DNA of 64,000 nt from Bromus sterilis. Taxonomy: Eukaryota; Streptophyta; Magnoliopsida; Poales; Poaceae. The notes below the pieces were generated by a model. The model saw nothing but the letters and a program-made list of their open reading frames with translations. It was not told the origin of the DNA and made no database searches. The stretch is taken from assembly GCA_950022295.1 (NCBI GenBank), contig OX465600.1, positions 234,691,782 through 234,755,781 of the forward strand. Direction: 5' to 3'. This document shows, piece after piece, positions 22,688 to 32,550 of this stretch. Position numbers and translations under genes: made by a program. Numbering within the stretch: position 1 is the first letter of the stretch; each line of letters starts with the position of its first letter.

Positions 22688-24046
22688 ATGAATCCTGACG
22701 CTGCGCTGGTTGCTCCCGATGGCCCACTTGTGGCTCACTCCTCCTCCATGATGGGAACCACCGATGGTGCGCCGGTCTCCGCACCTTCTCCGACCGCCAT
22801 CGCACCTCCAGGGACGACGCCTGACGTTGAGCCAGTTGGTATACCCTCTTGCCGCCATCGGCTGCGAGAAAGTAGAGGTGAAGAAGTACGGAATCGACAG
22901 AGACATCCTCGCATACATAGACACAATATATGCGGATGCCGCCATCGATATGTTTAGAGACAACGAACGGGAGGTCGTTGTGTTCGCCGAGGAGGTCAGC
23001 GACGAGGACCCTGAAGTATATCTCGATTGTACACGCTTCTTTCTTTACATTAGGTTTTTCTGTTGCACCTTATGGCCAGTTGGTTCAAAAATCAAAATTA
23101 TTTTCCATGCATGTCATTTGAATATTGGTCTTGTAATCTAGTGATACCAAGGTTTAGGGTTTAGTTCTGGATGGTTCTTGTTTTAATCGGCATAGAGTAC
23201 GGTTTACTCTGTCTCTAGTTTCATACTCTCATTACGACCAGTGGCAGATCCAGAATTTCATTTCATTTTTTGGCATTGCAACATCTCAATTGTTCATGAA
23301 GATGAAACCCTAGTCCCCCTTCATTAGAGCACCCACAGTGATATGTTTTTCTGCCTCAAATTTGATAGCATCAACTATTTTCTTGGAGCTTGCCTTCAAG
23401 CCTCAACATGTTATAACCATGAGTCGATGAGTATACACTGCCTCCAAAAATAACGTGCAAGAAGAATGCTAATTACGTGTGAAGCCGATGACATGTGTGT
23501 AAGGTGCAGAAAGTTGTGTAACTCATGCTGCAATATATAGATGGAAGATTTTATGTACTAAAAATTTGGGTGTTCGTGAATATATGTACTCCCTCCTCCA
23601 TGACCAACTGTCGATCCGCCCTTAATTACAATATCTATCATGGTTTCTTTCCAGCCCTTTATTTTGTAGATTGTTTATAGTTATCTTCTAAACATGATTG
23701 TTCTTATGTGTTTAATATTTCACAGGTAGGTTCTAATGATGTCGATTCTGACAAGGAAAGCAGGGAAAACAAGAGCCGCTACATCCTCCGCAAGCTGCTG
23801 AGTGGGGAGATCGGCTACCGTGAGGATGGGGCATATGGGAAGATCCTATGCCCATTCTGTTCTAGGAGGAAGGTTGCGAGAGACTTTGACAGCCTGATCA
23901 TGCATTCCAAGAGTGCCGGCAAATCCCATCGGGATAAAGTGAAACTGGTAAATAAGGCACGCCATGCAGCCTTCGGCGTCTTCCTCGACAAGTATGTGAA
24001 GGGCCATGTGCCCTTCTTCATCCAGCGGCCTGCTCCACTTCCTTAA
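22688..24046 (+). pseudogene. Gene remnant 4: XS-type zinc-finger protein, two exons, one frameshift
   Basis: The ATG at 22688 follows a C/T-rich leader and opens an Ala/Pro-rich N-terminus. Near 22840 a 1-base shift (GTTGGTATAC) moves the coding frame to one with CEKVEVKKYGIDRDILAYID and DEDPE. A 706-bp intron (about 23020-23725) fits GT...ttcacAG and joins DPE in phase to VGSNDVDSDKESREN. Exon 2 encodes CPFCSRRK followed by LIMHSKSAGKSHRDKV and ARHAAFGVFLDKYV. The C-x2-C ... H spacing and the GKS segment resemble the zf-XS domain found with XS/XH proteins in plant RNA silencing. That assignment is by eye. It ends at TAA 24044-24046. The frameshift suggests a pseudogene, but a real gene with a sequencing error cannot be excluded. 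Confidence 0.55.
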
Positions 24047-24831
24047 GATGTCGAAGAAGTACCGACCGGGATGCTCTCTACTTGGATGCACATGCGCGCT
24101 TCCTCTGCCTCCCACGGTTATATATACATTATGTCTCTGCTCCATATATGTATTAAAACTTATGCGCTGCGATCGTTACCCTAATACGTTATGATCGTTA
24201 ATCTATCATTATCATCAAGTAGTTACTATATATATTTGTTTTTTGAATATCTATTCAATATTTTCAGTGATCATACATATGTTGATCGCTGATCAGGGTA
24301 TATGATCAATACTGAAATTAATATTCCAACAATGGAAATCTGCATCATATCTGGTGATTCACACTCTTGGAGAAGTTTATTGGCTGTTGAACACCTCTTA
24401 TATGATAACTGTCAGAAACATGTAGGAGATGGCTGCAATACCACAGGTTTTGAGAGCACCTGTGGCGTGATAATAAACCTCTTATAGTTTCCTACCCTAG
24501 ATTATTTAATCTTTGTTTCAAAAAAAACATGTGTTTTGCTAAGGCATTCAGCTTGAGGCTGAGTAACATCTCCTTTAGAAGAACCCTCTATAAGGATTCT
24601 CTAACTTTGTGGGTCAGCCGCAAAGAAAAATGTGAGGAGATTGATCTTTCTAATTAATAAGAAGGAATCTAAAAATTGCAGTAGTATATATAAACATGAC
24701 TGGAACTACTCATTAGTGGGCTAGAGATTGACCAGAGAAGTTCTTAATTAAGAGCAACATAAGAAGACACACATGTCCTGATCTACATAAACATAGTCTT
24801 TTATTTTGATAACTTAAACAGACACATAAAG
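24047..24831. other. AT-rich region between remnants 4 and 5
   Basis: The 3' flanks of two convergent gene remnants. Only short chance frames; no terminal inverted repeats or known RNA motif seen. Confidence 0.4.
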
Positions 24832-25363
24832 TTATTCCATGGCTTTATTTGCCTTGGCCCTCTGGATGATCCTCTCCATCACTACGTTCTTATCATCAGA
24901 GCTTTCGTGCGAAGGACCAATGTATCCTTGCGCGCGTTGTTGAGCTCCAGCTCCAGGCTCGCATTTTTCTGTGTGAGGTCGATGTTGACGGACATCGTCT
25001 TCTTTAAATGCTCATGCAAAGTCCGAAGTGTTGCAAGCGAATCATCTGCTTGCTTCAGCAGCTGCTGCCTAGCGGCAATGGCGTCATCCATGTTCTCTTC
25101 AGCCACCTTCATGGCAACCTTGACATTCTCTGTAATCATGTCCAAAGCTTGGTATAACTCATCGATGATGGCCAAGTGATATTCGTGGAAATCAGATCCA
25201 CCTGACCTGTATGTCGATGTGAATAAAAAACGATGTTAAAAGAAAGATCAGAGCAGAAAGGAGAAAGAGTTCCTCACAAAAAAGGGAGAAAGAGTAATGG
25301 AATAGAACAGATGGAAACCACTATACACCTAACACGCTTAGAGGGGGTCGTTGAAGAAGCCAT
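24832..25363 (-). pseudogene. Gene remnant 5: two-exon coiled-coil protein, one frameshift, promoter displaced
   Basis: On the minus strand, exon 1 (25363-25329) starts MASSTTPSKR. A 122-bp intron (25328-25207) fits AG|GTGTAT ... ATACAG|G and restores the frame to SGGSDFHEYHLAIIDEL. Exon 2 is a long amphipathic coiled coil (about residues 40-110). A 1-base shift near 24915 breaks the frame; the alternative frame continues with HESSDDKNVVMERIIQRAK and ends at TAA 24834-24832. The spliced length (410 nt) is one base off a multiple of three, as expected from that lesion. Family unknown. LTR E1 starts 50 bp upstream of the ATG, inside the 5' UTR; the TATA box is now at 36421-36430. Confidence 0.6.
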
Positions 25364-25704
25364 GGACTTGGGGTGACGAACTGTGGATCGAGGCCTGGAG
25401 GGCTGGTAGGCGATGATACGTCCCTAACGTATCGATAATTTCTGCTTGCTCCATGCATGTTTTGTGTGATATTGCTATGATCTAGATACACTTTCATACA
25501 CTTTCGATCATATTTGGACTAACCTATTAACTCAGTGCACCCTAGTGCCAGTTTCTGTTTTTTGTTTTATTTTCTATTTCAGTTTTCCCCCATATTAAAA
25601 GTGCTCCAAAAATTCGGGAAAATCAGATAAAAATCAGCATGAAGGAACCTTCCGGAGTCCCAAAGGGGGACCAGGTGGGACCCACCAGGGCCCCAGGCGC
25701 CTAG

Positions 25705-25734
25705 CTGGCGCGGCCTAGGGCTTGGCCGCGCCAG
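25705..25734. repeat. GC-rich palindrome in LTR E1
   Basis: CTGGCGCGGCC and GGCCGCGCCAG form a perfect 11-bp stem around an 8-base loop, 47 bp upstream of the TATA box. Similar stems occur in E2, H, G1 and G2. Confidence 0.85.
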
Positions 25735-25780
25735 GGGGGCGCCTGGACCCCTGGTGGGCCCCTGGCTGCACCGCTTCGCC

Positions 25781-25788
25781 TATATATC
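25781..25788 (+). promoter_or_regulatory. TATA box in LTR E1
   Basis: tatatatc following the GC-rich U3 block, in LTR sense. It points away from gene remnant 5, which lies on the minus strand to the left. Confidence 0.55.
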
Positions 25789-26167
25789 TCTCGTGACGTG
25801 AAACTTCAGAAGACAGAACCTTTTTCGCGATCTCGCCTCTGTTCCTCCGCCGCCGCGCTTCCAAGATCGGGAGCACCAGCAGGACCCTTCCCGGCACCCT
25901 GCCGGAGGGAGGATCGACCTCCGAGAGCTTCCCCTCCACCATGGACACTTCTCGGATGTGCCGTGAGTAGTTTCCTTTGCACCATGGGTCCGTGATTAGT
26001 AGCTATGTGATGTTCTCCTCCCCTCTTTCTTCTTCATGATTTAGACCTCGTGAGTTGCCCTACATGATCGAGGCACATATGTAATCTTTCTGCTTTTGCT
26101 ATGCTGAGTTTGATGCGATCTGATGGATTATGAGATTATGTTCAGATTGTGATAGAGTAATATATTT

Positions 26168-26614
26168 GACGAGTATCAGCCTCGGCAAATCCCATGGTTA
26201 GGGACCCTGGGTTAGATCCTATAGAAGGAACAGGTTGGCGATACTCGTCGGCTAACAGGAGAAGCACTTCCTGCTCAATTGTATTATGCGAGGGGGCGAT
26301 TACAGTGGAAGTCTAGGCGAGTTCGCACAAGACCAAGGGTGATGATTGTAGATTGGATGTCCTGAGGCGTCCCCCCTCCCAGCCTTTATATACTAGGCTG
26401 GGTCTCGGGGAGTCCGTCTCAATTTACAGGGACGATTGCCTAATTCTATCCTTGCCTTGAACGCCAAGTCTTGACTTCCATATTGGTCGGGGACTCCTAC
26501 GTCGGTGGCTAGAGTGGGCCAATCGTGGGCCTGTCGAAGCTTCCAGCGGGCCTCTTGTCTTCGTATGCACCAGGTATCCTCACACGCAGGAGTCGTGGGA
26601 TCACCCCCTCGTCA
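26168..26614 (-). repeat. 3' LTR of element D
   Basis: 447 bp, on the minus strand TGACGAGGGGGTGATCC to CTGATACTCGTCA. It pairs with 34985-35431. TATA (minus-strand tatataaa) is at 26385-26392. Confidence 0.93.
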
Positions 26615-26632
26615 GTAGCCCCCTAGTGCCTG
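26615..26632 (-). promoter_or_regulatory. Polypurine tract of element D
   Basis: The minus strand reads ggcactagggggctac directly before the 3' LTR. Element J has ggcactcgggggctac at the same place. Confidence 0.75.
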
Positions 26633-27319
26633 GGGGAGTCGAAGAGTCACGCAGGGACTCGAATTCATCATTGTTTGCTCTCATATGCGCAGCGCGGCTG
26701 CGAGTCATTGGCAGCTTTAGCCATGACAATGTTTATTTCAAGGGATGATAAGCTGAAAGGGCCCAAGGAAGTCGACTGGTCGAGCCTTGGAGAATTGCGC
26801 TAGTGGAAAATACCTCAGTAGCCCAATCAGGCCCGTGTCCCTCGACACGAACTTGGAAACGACCGGTATCTAGCAAAGTTCATGCCGCTCCAGGTCTTAT
26901 AGGATCAGTGCTGCTGGCCCCAGTAAATAGCCTTAACGCGTCCGTTATCGGCTCATCTTTCTATCATGGGAGCGCATGGAAAACATTGGGAGTGAAGTTG
27001 CACTGTGGCAAGTTCCGTCCCGACCGTCTGCGCAGCGGGGTCCTACCTACACACTAAGCTTGCGTGGCATCTGGGTACAGCGAGTCGCAGCCCGGGCATC
27101 ATTTTTTATAGAGGCACAGAGCCTAATTAGAGATGCACCCACTTGGAACAAACAATCAAGTGAGCTTGCAGTGGTCACTCGCGGAGTTTATGCGAGCTCA
27201 GGCGAGGAATCAAGTAAGAAGGCACCCACTCGGAAAGTCGTCGAGTGCGCGAGTATATTGTATTGTCGAACATTAGTTGAGCCTTGCGAGTTGCCACTCG
27301 AATGCTTTGATGTCTTCAA

Positions 27320-27500
27320 GGTGAGGGAGCACCCCGAACTCTGTAGATGTGTCGTTTCGCCAGTGCGAGTGGTCACTCGAATACATGTTTGCTTTCTGGG
27401 TGAGGGAGCACCCGAAACTCTATAGATGTCGTGATGACTGTTGGTGCGAGTGGTCACTCGAGCACACCTTCGTCTTCTGGGTGAGGGAGCACCCGAAACT
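27320..27500. repeat. Degenerate direct repeats in D 3' region
   Basis: Two and a half copies of a roughly 75-85-bp unit built from gtgagggagcacccgaaactc and gtgcgagtggtcactcga. The same words recur in element J at 57270-57610. They lie upstream of the antisense ORF and may be part of its promoter. Confidence 0.6.
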
Positions 27501-27958
27501 CTTGGGTTTTTAGATCTTGTTCTGTTTTCGATAAGTGTACTCCCTATGGGACTAAAAGATTTTTGATCGAAAATCATAATATATTGGCACCAAGAGACAG
27601 GTGGTCTTTGTTGGTCTTTGTTTTTTCCAATTGGTTTTATCTTGATCCGTCCTTCTTGGGATTTTGCGGTGATAAGCATCATAATAATGCTCTTTGGTGA
27701 CCGATGATGACGCCTGGTCTTCGACCCGTCGCGTCTCCTGGCCAGTCATAATGACGACTTGGATACGCGTTGTCATTGCTCATTGGATTTCCAAGGCGTG
27801 TATGGGAAACACGCGTGATTTGACGCGTCCTTTAAATAGTGTTGACCGTGTGAAGGCATCTTGTCTTGGAATTCGTAACGCCCAGCGTGTTGGTCTTTGA
27901 ATTAATGATGACGCCGCCTGGGCTTTTGCGTGCTTTCCTGGTTTGCCCCTGGGTTGCG

Positions 27959-27967
27959 CTATAAATA
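27959..27967 (+). promoter_or_regulatory. TATA box for the antisense ORF of element D
   Basis: ctataaata, 64 bp upstream of the first ATG region at 28033 and followed by a CT-rich leader typical of grass promoters. It is on the + strand, opposite to the element. Confidence 0.55.
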
Positions 27968-28032
27968 CCTCCTGGTTTTTTTCTTGATCAGCATCCATTC
28001 TTCTCTCACCTTTCTCTACTGCTTCTTCTTCA

Positions 28033-28649
28033 TATGGCCCCAAGCGTGGTGGTGGTGTGGCTAGCTGAGGTCGTGGCCATCGCGGCCGATATGGCCTCAC
28101 ACCTCGTTCTTCCCGCGGCGGACGTCGTGGGGCTACGTTGGCGCCTTCCTCTTCTTCGTGGAGGAGGGTGTTTGGCGCTATGATTTCCTTTTGCGTGTTC
28201 TTAGCCGTACTGCTGCCCATGTTCCTCTTCCATTCTCGTTTTCCTCCATTGTTTCTGAGCTCAATTTGAGGGGTCTCTGGCTCCATCTTCAAGGGTGTGC
28301 TCGATCTTCTTCTTGGGTGGAGCTGGAAGTTGATAATTCATTCCTGATTTTTCTTGGATCTGGCTGGAGGGTGTTTTCTCGTCGGCTGAACCTGCGTGAC
28401 GGGGATAGCCTTTGTTGTCGTTTTGACGGCGAAGATACTCTCACTATTCGTGAGTTTGATGCTGGTGGAAATCGTCTGGATCCGTACTGGGAGGAAACGA
28501 GCAGCGACAACTCTGATGGGTCGATAAGTCCTTCGTCTGCTTCTCCAGTGGCTTCATCTTCAGCTGACTCTTTGGCCGGTGGTGCTTGCTCTTCTAGTTG
28601 CAAGGATGAACTCGACGTCAAGCCATTCGTCAAGCGGGCGCGTCGGTAG
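28033..28649 (+). pseudogene. Antisense ORF of element D with a B3-like DNA-binding domain
   Basis: Running against the sense of D, this frame starts with a Gly/Arg-rich segment (RGRYGLTPRSSRGGRRG). It continues from 28158 into LLRVLSRTAAHVPLPFSFSS and a block resembling a plant B3 domain (VELEVDNSFLIFLGSGWRVF, then LNLRDGDSLCCRFDGED). The tail is Ser-rich and acidic, ending KPFVKRARR with TAG at 28647-28649. The ATG at 28033 is out of frame with the Gly/Arg segment. That segment has a TGA, and a further shift near 28155 joins it to the B3-like part, so it is broken. The B3 call is by eye from the W-F ... GD spacing. Role unknown; it may be a captured host DNA-binding module. Confidence 0.5.
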
Positions 28650-28922
28650 GCAAGGCACCTTGTAGAACTGGAGGGCAGCGACTTGCTTCTTCGCAGGCTT
28701 AGTTTTTACTTTTTTTGTGATGATGCTTGTCAAGTTGTGGGCCGAAAGTGCCAATTACCTAAGCATGAGCACACATGTAGAAGTCATAGTTCTCTGGGAT
28801 GATTGAAACTGTAGTCCTTATGGCGACCGTTCGAGTTCCTTTGTAAACTTTGGTGTGTAGCGAAAAGCCTTTGTGCTGATATAAGTAACGTTGAGGTCTT
28901 CGAGCCTGTTGTAATGGGAATT

Positions 28923-29058
28923 GTCCTTGAGTCCTTTGTAACGAGAACTGTCCTCAAGTCCTTTGTAGTGAGAACTGTCTTCAAGTCCTTTGTAATGAGA
29001 AATGTCTTCGAGTCCTTTGTAATGAGAACTTTCTTCAAGTCCTTTGTAATGAGAACTA
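28923..29058. repeat. 27-bp tandem repeat, five copies
   Basis: A unit like tcaagtcctttgtaatgagaactgt repeats five times, with a diverged sixth copy upstream. Because 27 is a multiple of three, open frames on both strands repeat a 9-residue motif; I treat these as by-products. Confidence 0.85.
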
Positions 29059-29059
29059 T

Positions 29060-29235
29060 CGGGTGCGCGGCAGCGCTCCCGATGGGAGTAGCCCCCGAGG
29101 CTGCGTTCGATTTGTAGAGTCGGACGTAGACTGTGAGCTTTATTCTACCATGATGTCCTCTCTTGCAGCTCCTTGATTGCTCCAGGTTTTTATCGGGTGC
29201 GCGGCAGCGCTCCCGATGGGAGTAGCCCCCGAGTC
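29060..29235. repeat. Duplicated hairpin-PPT-like block in element D
   Basis: Two copies, near 29058-29105 and 29191-29235, of a block with hairpin ctcccGATgggag (29076-29088 and 29210-29222) next to agtagcccccgag, the reverse complement of a PPT-like ctcgggggctact. The same combination occurs twice in an intron of the antisense gene of element J. Confidence 0.75.
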
Positions 29236-29399
29236 TTTAGGTGATCACTTGTGATCTGGTGAAGACTAAAGAATTTTCTTTGTCCTTATCCTTGGGGAAT
29301 AAATTATGCTTCTGCGAAAAAACTTTGAGTGGGGCTTGTGCGGGCGAGACGATGCTTGATCCCCCGAGGATTTTTGTCTGTGGTTCTGTAAGTGAAAAT

Positions 29400-30072
29400 A
29401 GCGTTTCTTGGGGGGGACTCTGCGTTCGAGCCCCCGAATTATTTTAAGTGGCGTCGTGTAAAATGAAATAGCATCTCTCGGGGGAGTTTGTGCTTGAGCC
29501 CCTGAGTGCTTTAAGTAGCGTCGCGTAAGCGAAGATAGCATCTCTTGGGGGGGGGGAGTTTGTGCTCGAGGCCCCGAGTGCTTTAAGTAGCGTCGCGTAA
29601 GAGAAGATAGTGTCTCTCGGGGGGAGTTGTGCCGAGCCCCCGAGTGCTTTGAGTAACGTCGCGTAAGCGAAGATAGCGTCTCTCGGGGGGAGTTTGTGCT
29701 CGAGCCCCATAGTGCTTTAAGTAGCATCGCGTAAGCGAAGATAGTGTCTCTCGGGGGGAGATTGTGCTCGAGCCCCCGACTGCTTTAAGTAGCGTCGCGT
29801 AAGAGAAGATAGCGTCTCTCGGGGGGAGTTTGTGCTCGAGTCCCCGAGTGCTTTAAGTAGCTTCGCGTAAGCGAAGATTACGTCTCTCGGGGGGAGTTTG
29901 TGCTCGAGCCCCTGAGTGCTTTAAGTAGCGTCGCGTAAGCGAAGATAGCGTCTCTCGGGGGGAGTTTGTGCTCGAGCCCCCGAGTGTTTTAAGTAGCGTC
30001 GCGTAAGTGAATATAGCGTCTCTCGGGGGGAGTTTGTGCTCGAGCCCCCGAGTACTTTGAGTGGTATTATTT
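29400..30072. repeat. 68-bp tandem array of element D, ten units
   Basis: Unit starts (gcgtctctcgggggg variants) fall at about 29400, 29470, 29538, 29610, 29676, 29744, 29812, 29880, 29948 and 30016. In the sense of D each unit contains gcactcgggggctcgag, close to the D/J polypurine tract. It lies between the end of integrase and the antisense ORF. Element J has a homologous 69-bp array in the same position. Confidence 0.9.
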
Positions 30073-30158
30073 GGGAAAAACCTTTTTATTGCTTCGAGTT
30101 TTACACGAGTTGCCGATCGGTGCTGCTACCGATACTGCGGATAGTGCCTATGGGTAAA

Positions 30159-31330
30159 CTATGGGTAGAACAAGCGCAAGTTTGCCACGTTCCACGGATT
30201 TCCCACGTCTTCGTCGATCTTCGGGTTCTTCAGCCTGTATGCACCTCCTCCTATGACCTCCGAGATTATGAAGGGTCCTTCCCACTGCGAGGCAAGTTTG
30301 TGCACTTTTTCTTGTATTAGTCGCAGGACGAGATCTCCTTTGCGGAAAGTTCTGATCCGCAGGCGACTGCTTTGGTACGAGCGTAGTTTGTCCTGGTATC
30401 CTTCTGACATTGCTATGGTTGTGTCCCTTGCTTCGTCTGTTGTGTCTTTATCATCCTATAATGCTTCTTCTGCCTCTTCTTCTTCGTATCCCGAGATTCG
30501 GGGAGCTCCAAACTTTAGATTGTGCGGCAGCACCGCCTCTGCCCCATATACCATGAAAAAGGTGTGTACTTGGTTGAGGCGTTGGGGGTGGTGTGCAAGC
30601 TCCATAGGACTGTTGGGAGTTCTTCTAACCAGTTGCCTGCAGCTTTCTCGAGTGGTGCGAGGAGCCGCTTTTTTATTCCTCCGCACACTAATCCGTTTGC
30701 CTTCTCCACCTGGTCGTTAGATTGTGGGTGCGCGACTGATCCGTAGTTGATTTTGATGCCCAAGTCTTGGCAGAAGTTCTGAAATTCTTCTGCTGTGAAG
30801 TTTGTACCATTGTCTGTGATGATGTTATGTGGTATGCCGAATCTGAAGATGATGTACTTGATGAAGTTGACTGCCGTGAGGGCTGTTGAGCTAGTGATTG
30901 GTACTGCCTCGATCCAATTGGTGAACTTGTCTACTGGTACTAGTAGATGTGTTCGGCCTCTTTTTGAGGATTTCTTGAGTGGACCCACCATGTCGAGTCC
31001 CCAAGTGGCGAACGGCCAGGATAACGGTATGGTTTTGAGTTCTGATGCTGGGGTGTGCGGCCTGCTGGAGAATTTTTGGCAGGCGATGCAGCGTCGCACG
31101 ATGTCTTCTGCGTTTCTCATTGCGGTTGGCCAGTAGAACCCTGCTCGAAAAGCTTTGGCCACGAGTGCGCGACTTCTCGCGTGATGCCCGCAAGTGCCTT
31201 CGTGGATATTGAGCAGCAGGGATTTGCCGTCTTCTTCCTCGATGCACTTTTGGAGGACCTGAGAGATGCTACGCTTGTAGAGCTATCCGTTGATTACTGT
31301 GAACGCTTTAGATCGTCGACTAATGCGTCA
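30159..31330 (-). pseudogene. Integrase of element D (frameshifted)
   Basis: The core frame (31162-30515) has the zinc-binding segment RRCIACQKF, then GLDMVGPLKKS, the DDE block IITDNGTNF and HPQSNDQVEKANGLV, which gives the second Asp and the Glu. A frameshift near 30560 moves to the 30686-30456 and 30410-30159 frames. These encode the C-terminal part (QWEGPFIISEVIGGGAYRLK), ending at 30159. The product would insert cDNA into chromosomes. Stops upstream (about 31330-31250) separate it from the RNase H frame. Clearly homologous, clearly broken. Confidence 0.88.
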
Positions 31331-32550
31331 AGATTCTGCAATGTCTTGTGGTAAGGTACCTTCAATTAGGAATCGAAGGAATGGTTTTGTCCAAGCTGGT
31401 CCTTCGGGTGCGGCTGGTTCTGCATCTTTGACTGCTTCGTTGCATATGTCATCTGTTGGGTTTGCAGCTGCCACTTGTGCTGGTTTGTTTGTGTCGTTGT
31501 CCTCTGCGACTGCCTCCGGCGTGAGTGCTTTGGTTTTGATTGACCTCTGGCTGATGCTTTCGAGGAAGACGTCTAGAGGGATTGGTCCTCGGGTTGATCC
31601 AATGTTTGCGAGCTCGTCTTCTTTTGTGTTATTTGCTCTGGTGACGTAATTTAGCTCGCAGCCGTCAAATCCTCCTTCCAGGGTGTTGTAGAGTTTCTGG
31701 TATGCTAACATGTTTTCCTTGACTGCTTCGCAGTCCCTCATTGTTTGTTGGACGACGAGGTTGGAGTCGTCATAGATTACGAGGCGGGTGGCGCCACAGC
31801 TTTTGCCATGCGCATGCCATGTATTAGTGCCTCATATTCTACTTCGTTGTTTGATGTCTTGCTGAAGTTGATCTGAAGAACGTATCTGAGTTTGTCCCTT
31901 TTGGGTGAGATTAGTACGACGCCTGCTCCAGCTCCTTGTTGTCTTTTTGACCCGTCGAAGAACATTGTCCATGAGTTGGACAGGTCTGGGGGGGCAGGTG
32001 TTTGTACTTCCGTCCACTCGACCAAGAAGTCTGGGAGTACTTGGGCTTTGATTGTTGTTGGGTGTTTGAATTGTAGGTCGCGGGGAATGAGCTCAATGTT
32101 CCATTCGGCGAATCGGCCAGTTGCTCCGGGGTTGTTGAGGATGTCCGCGAGTGGTGCACTGCTCACGATCGTGAAGAGGTGCTCGTCGAAGTAGTGTGTT
32201 ACTTTCCTTGAATTCACGACGAAGGCGTATATGAGCTTCTCGTAGTGCGGGTACCGTTGCTGAGACTTTGTGAGGAGCATACTTAGGTAGTAGATTGGCC
32301 TTTGTATGCTCTGGACTTTGCCTTCTTCCGCGCGCTCGACGACGAGCGCCGTGCTGACTACGCTGTTGCGTGCCGCTATATATAGGTAAAGGGGTTCTCG
32401 CTCCTTGGGCACCGCCAGGATTGGTGGTGTCGAGAGGGTCTTTTTTAGGTCTGCGAATGCGTTGCGGGCTTCCTCGGTCCATTCAAATTTTTCTCCTTTT
32501 ATGAGCAACTGGTAGAATGGTAGGGTACTTTCTCCCAACCTGCTGATGAA
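31331..32550 (-). pseudogene. RNase H and second (archaeal-type) RNase H-like domain of element D
   Basis: The frame 32538-31777 carries the Gypsy RNase H region (WTEEARNAFADLKKTLSTPP, then RYPHYEKLIYAFVVNSRKV). It also carries a second RNase H fold, with TMFFDGSKRQQGAGAGVVL and NNEVEYEALIHGMRMAKA giving the Asp and Glu of the active site. The two-RNase-H arrangement is known for Tat-lineage elements. A frameshift near 31760 shifts the rest into the frame 31741-31328 (DCEAVKENMLAYQKLYNTLE), which is the end of that domain and the linker to integrase. Confidence 0.8.

Larger units (their letters stand above)
25414..26167 (+). repeat. LTR E1, left part (solo LTR split by element D)
   Basis: It begins TGATACGTCCCTAACG and resumes after element D at 35437, ending CTCGCGTATCA at 36360, for about 1.68 kb in total. 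No internal region or second LTR is attached in this orientation. The flanks are GGCGA (25409-25413) and GGCGC (36361-36365), a 4 of 5 match. It is therefore most likely a solo LTR left by unequal recombination. It carries a perfect palindrome (25705-25734) and a TATA box (25781-25788). E2 (38758-40415) is the same LTR type in the opposite orientation. Confidence 0.85.

Noticed and set aside
23580..23640. Possible Stowaway MITE (tactccctcctcc)
   Set aside because: No matching inverted end or TA duplication found nearby.
28784..29038. Minus-strand ORF with repeated ITKDSKT motif
   Set aside because: Produced by the 27-bp tandem repeat; no other support.
29266..29727. Minus-strand ORFs with Thr/Leu/Ser repeats
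   Set aside because: By-products of the 68-bp array in element D.
30015..31354. + strand ORFs opposite D integrase
   Set aside because: Shadows of the minus-strand integrase and RNase H frames.
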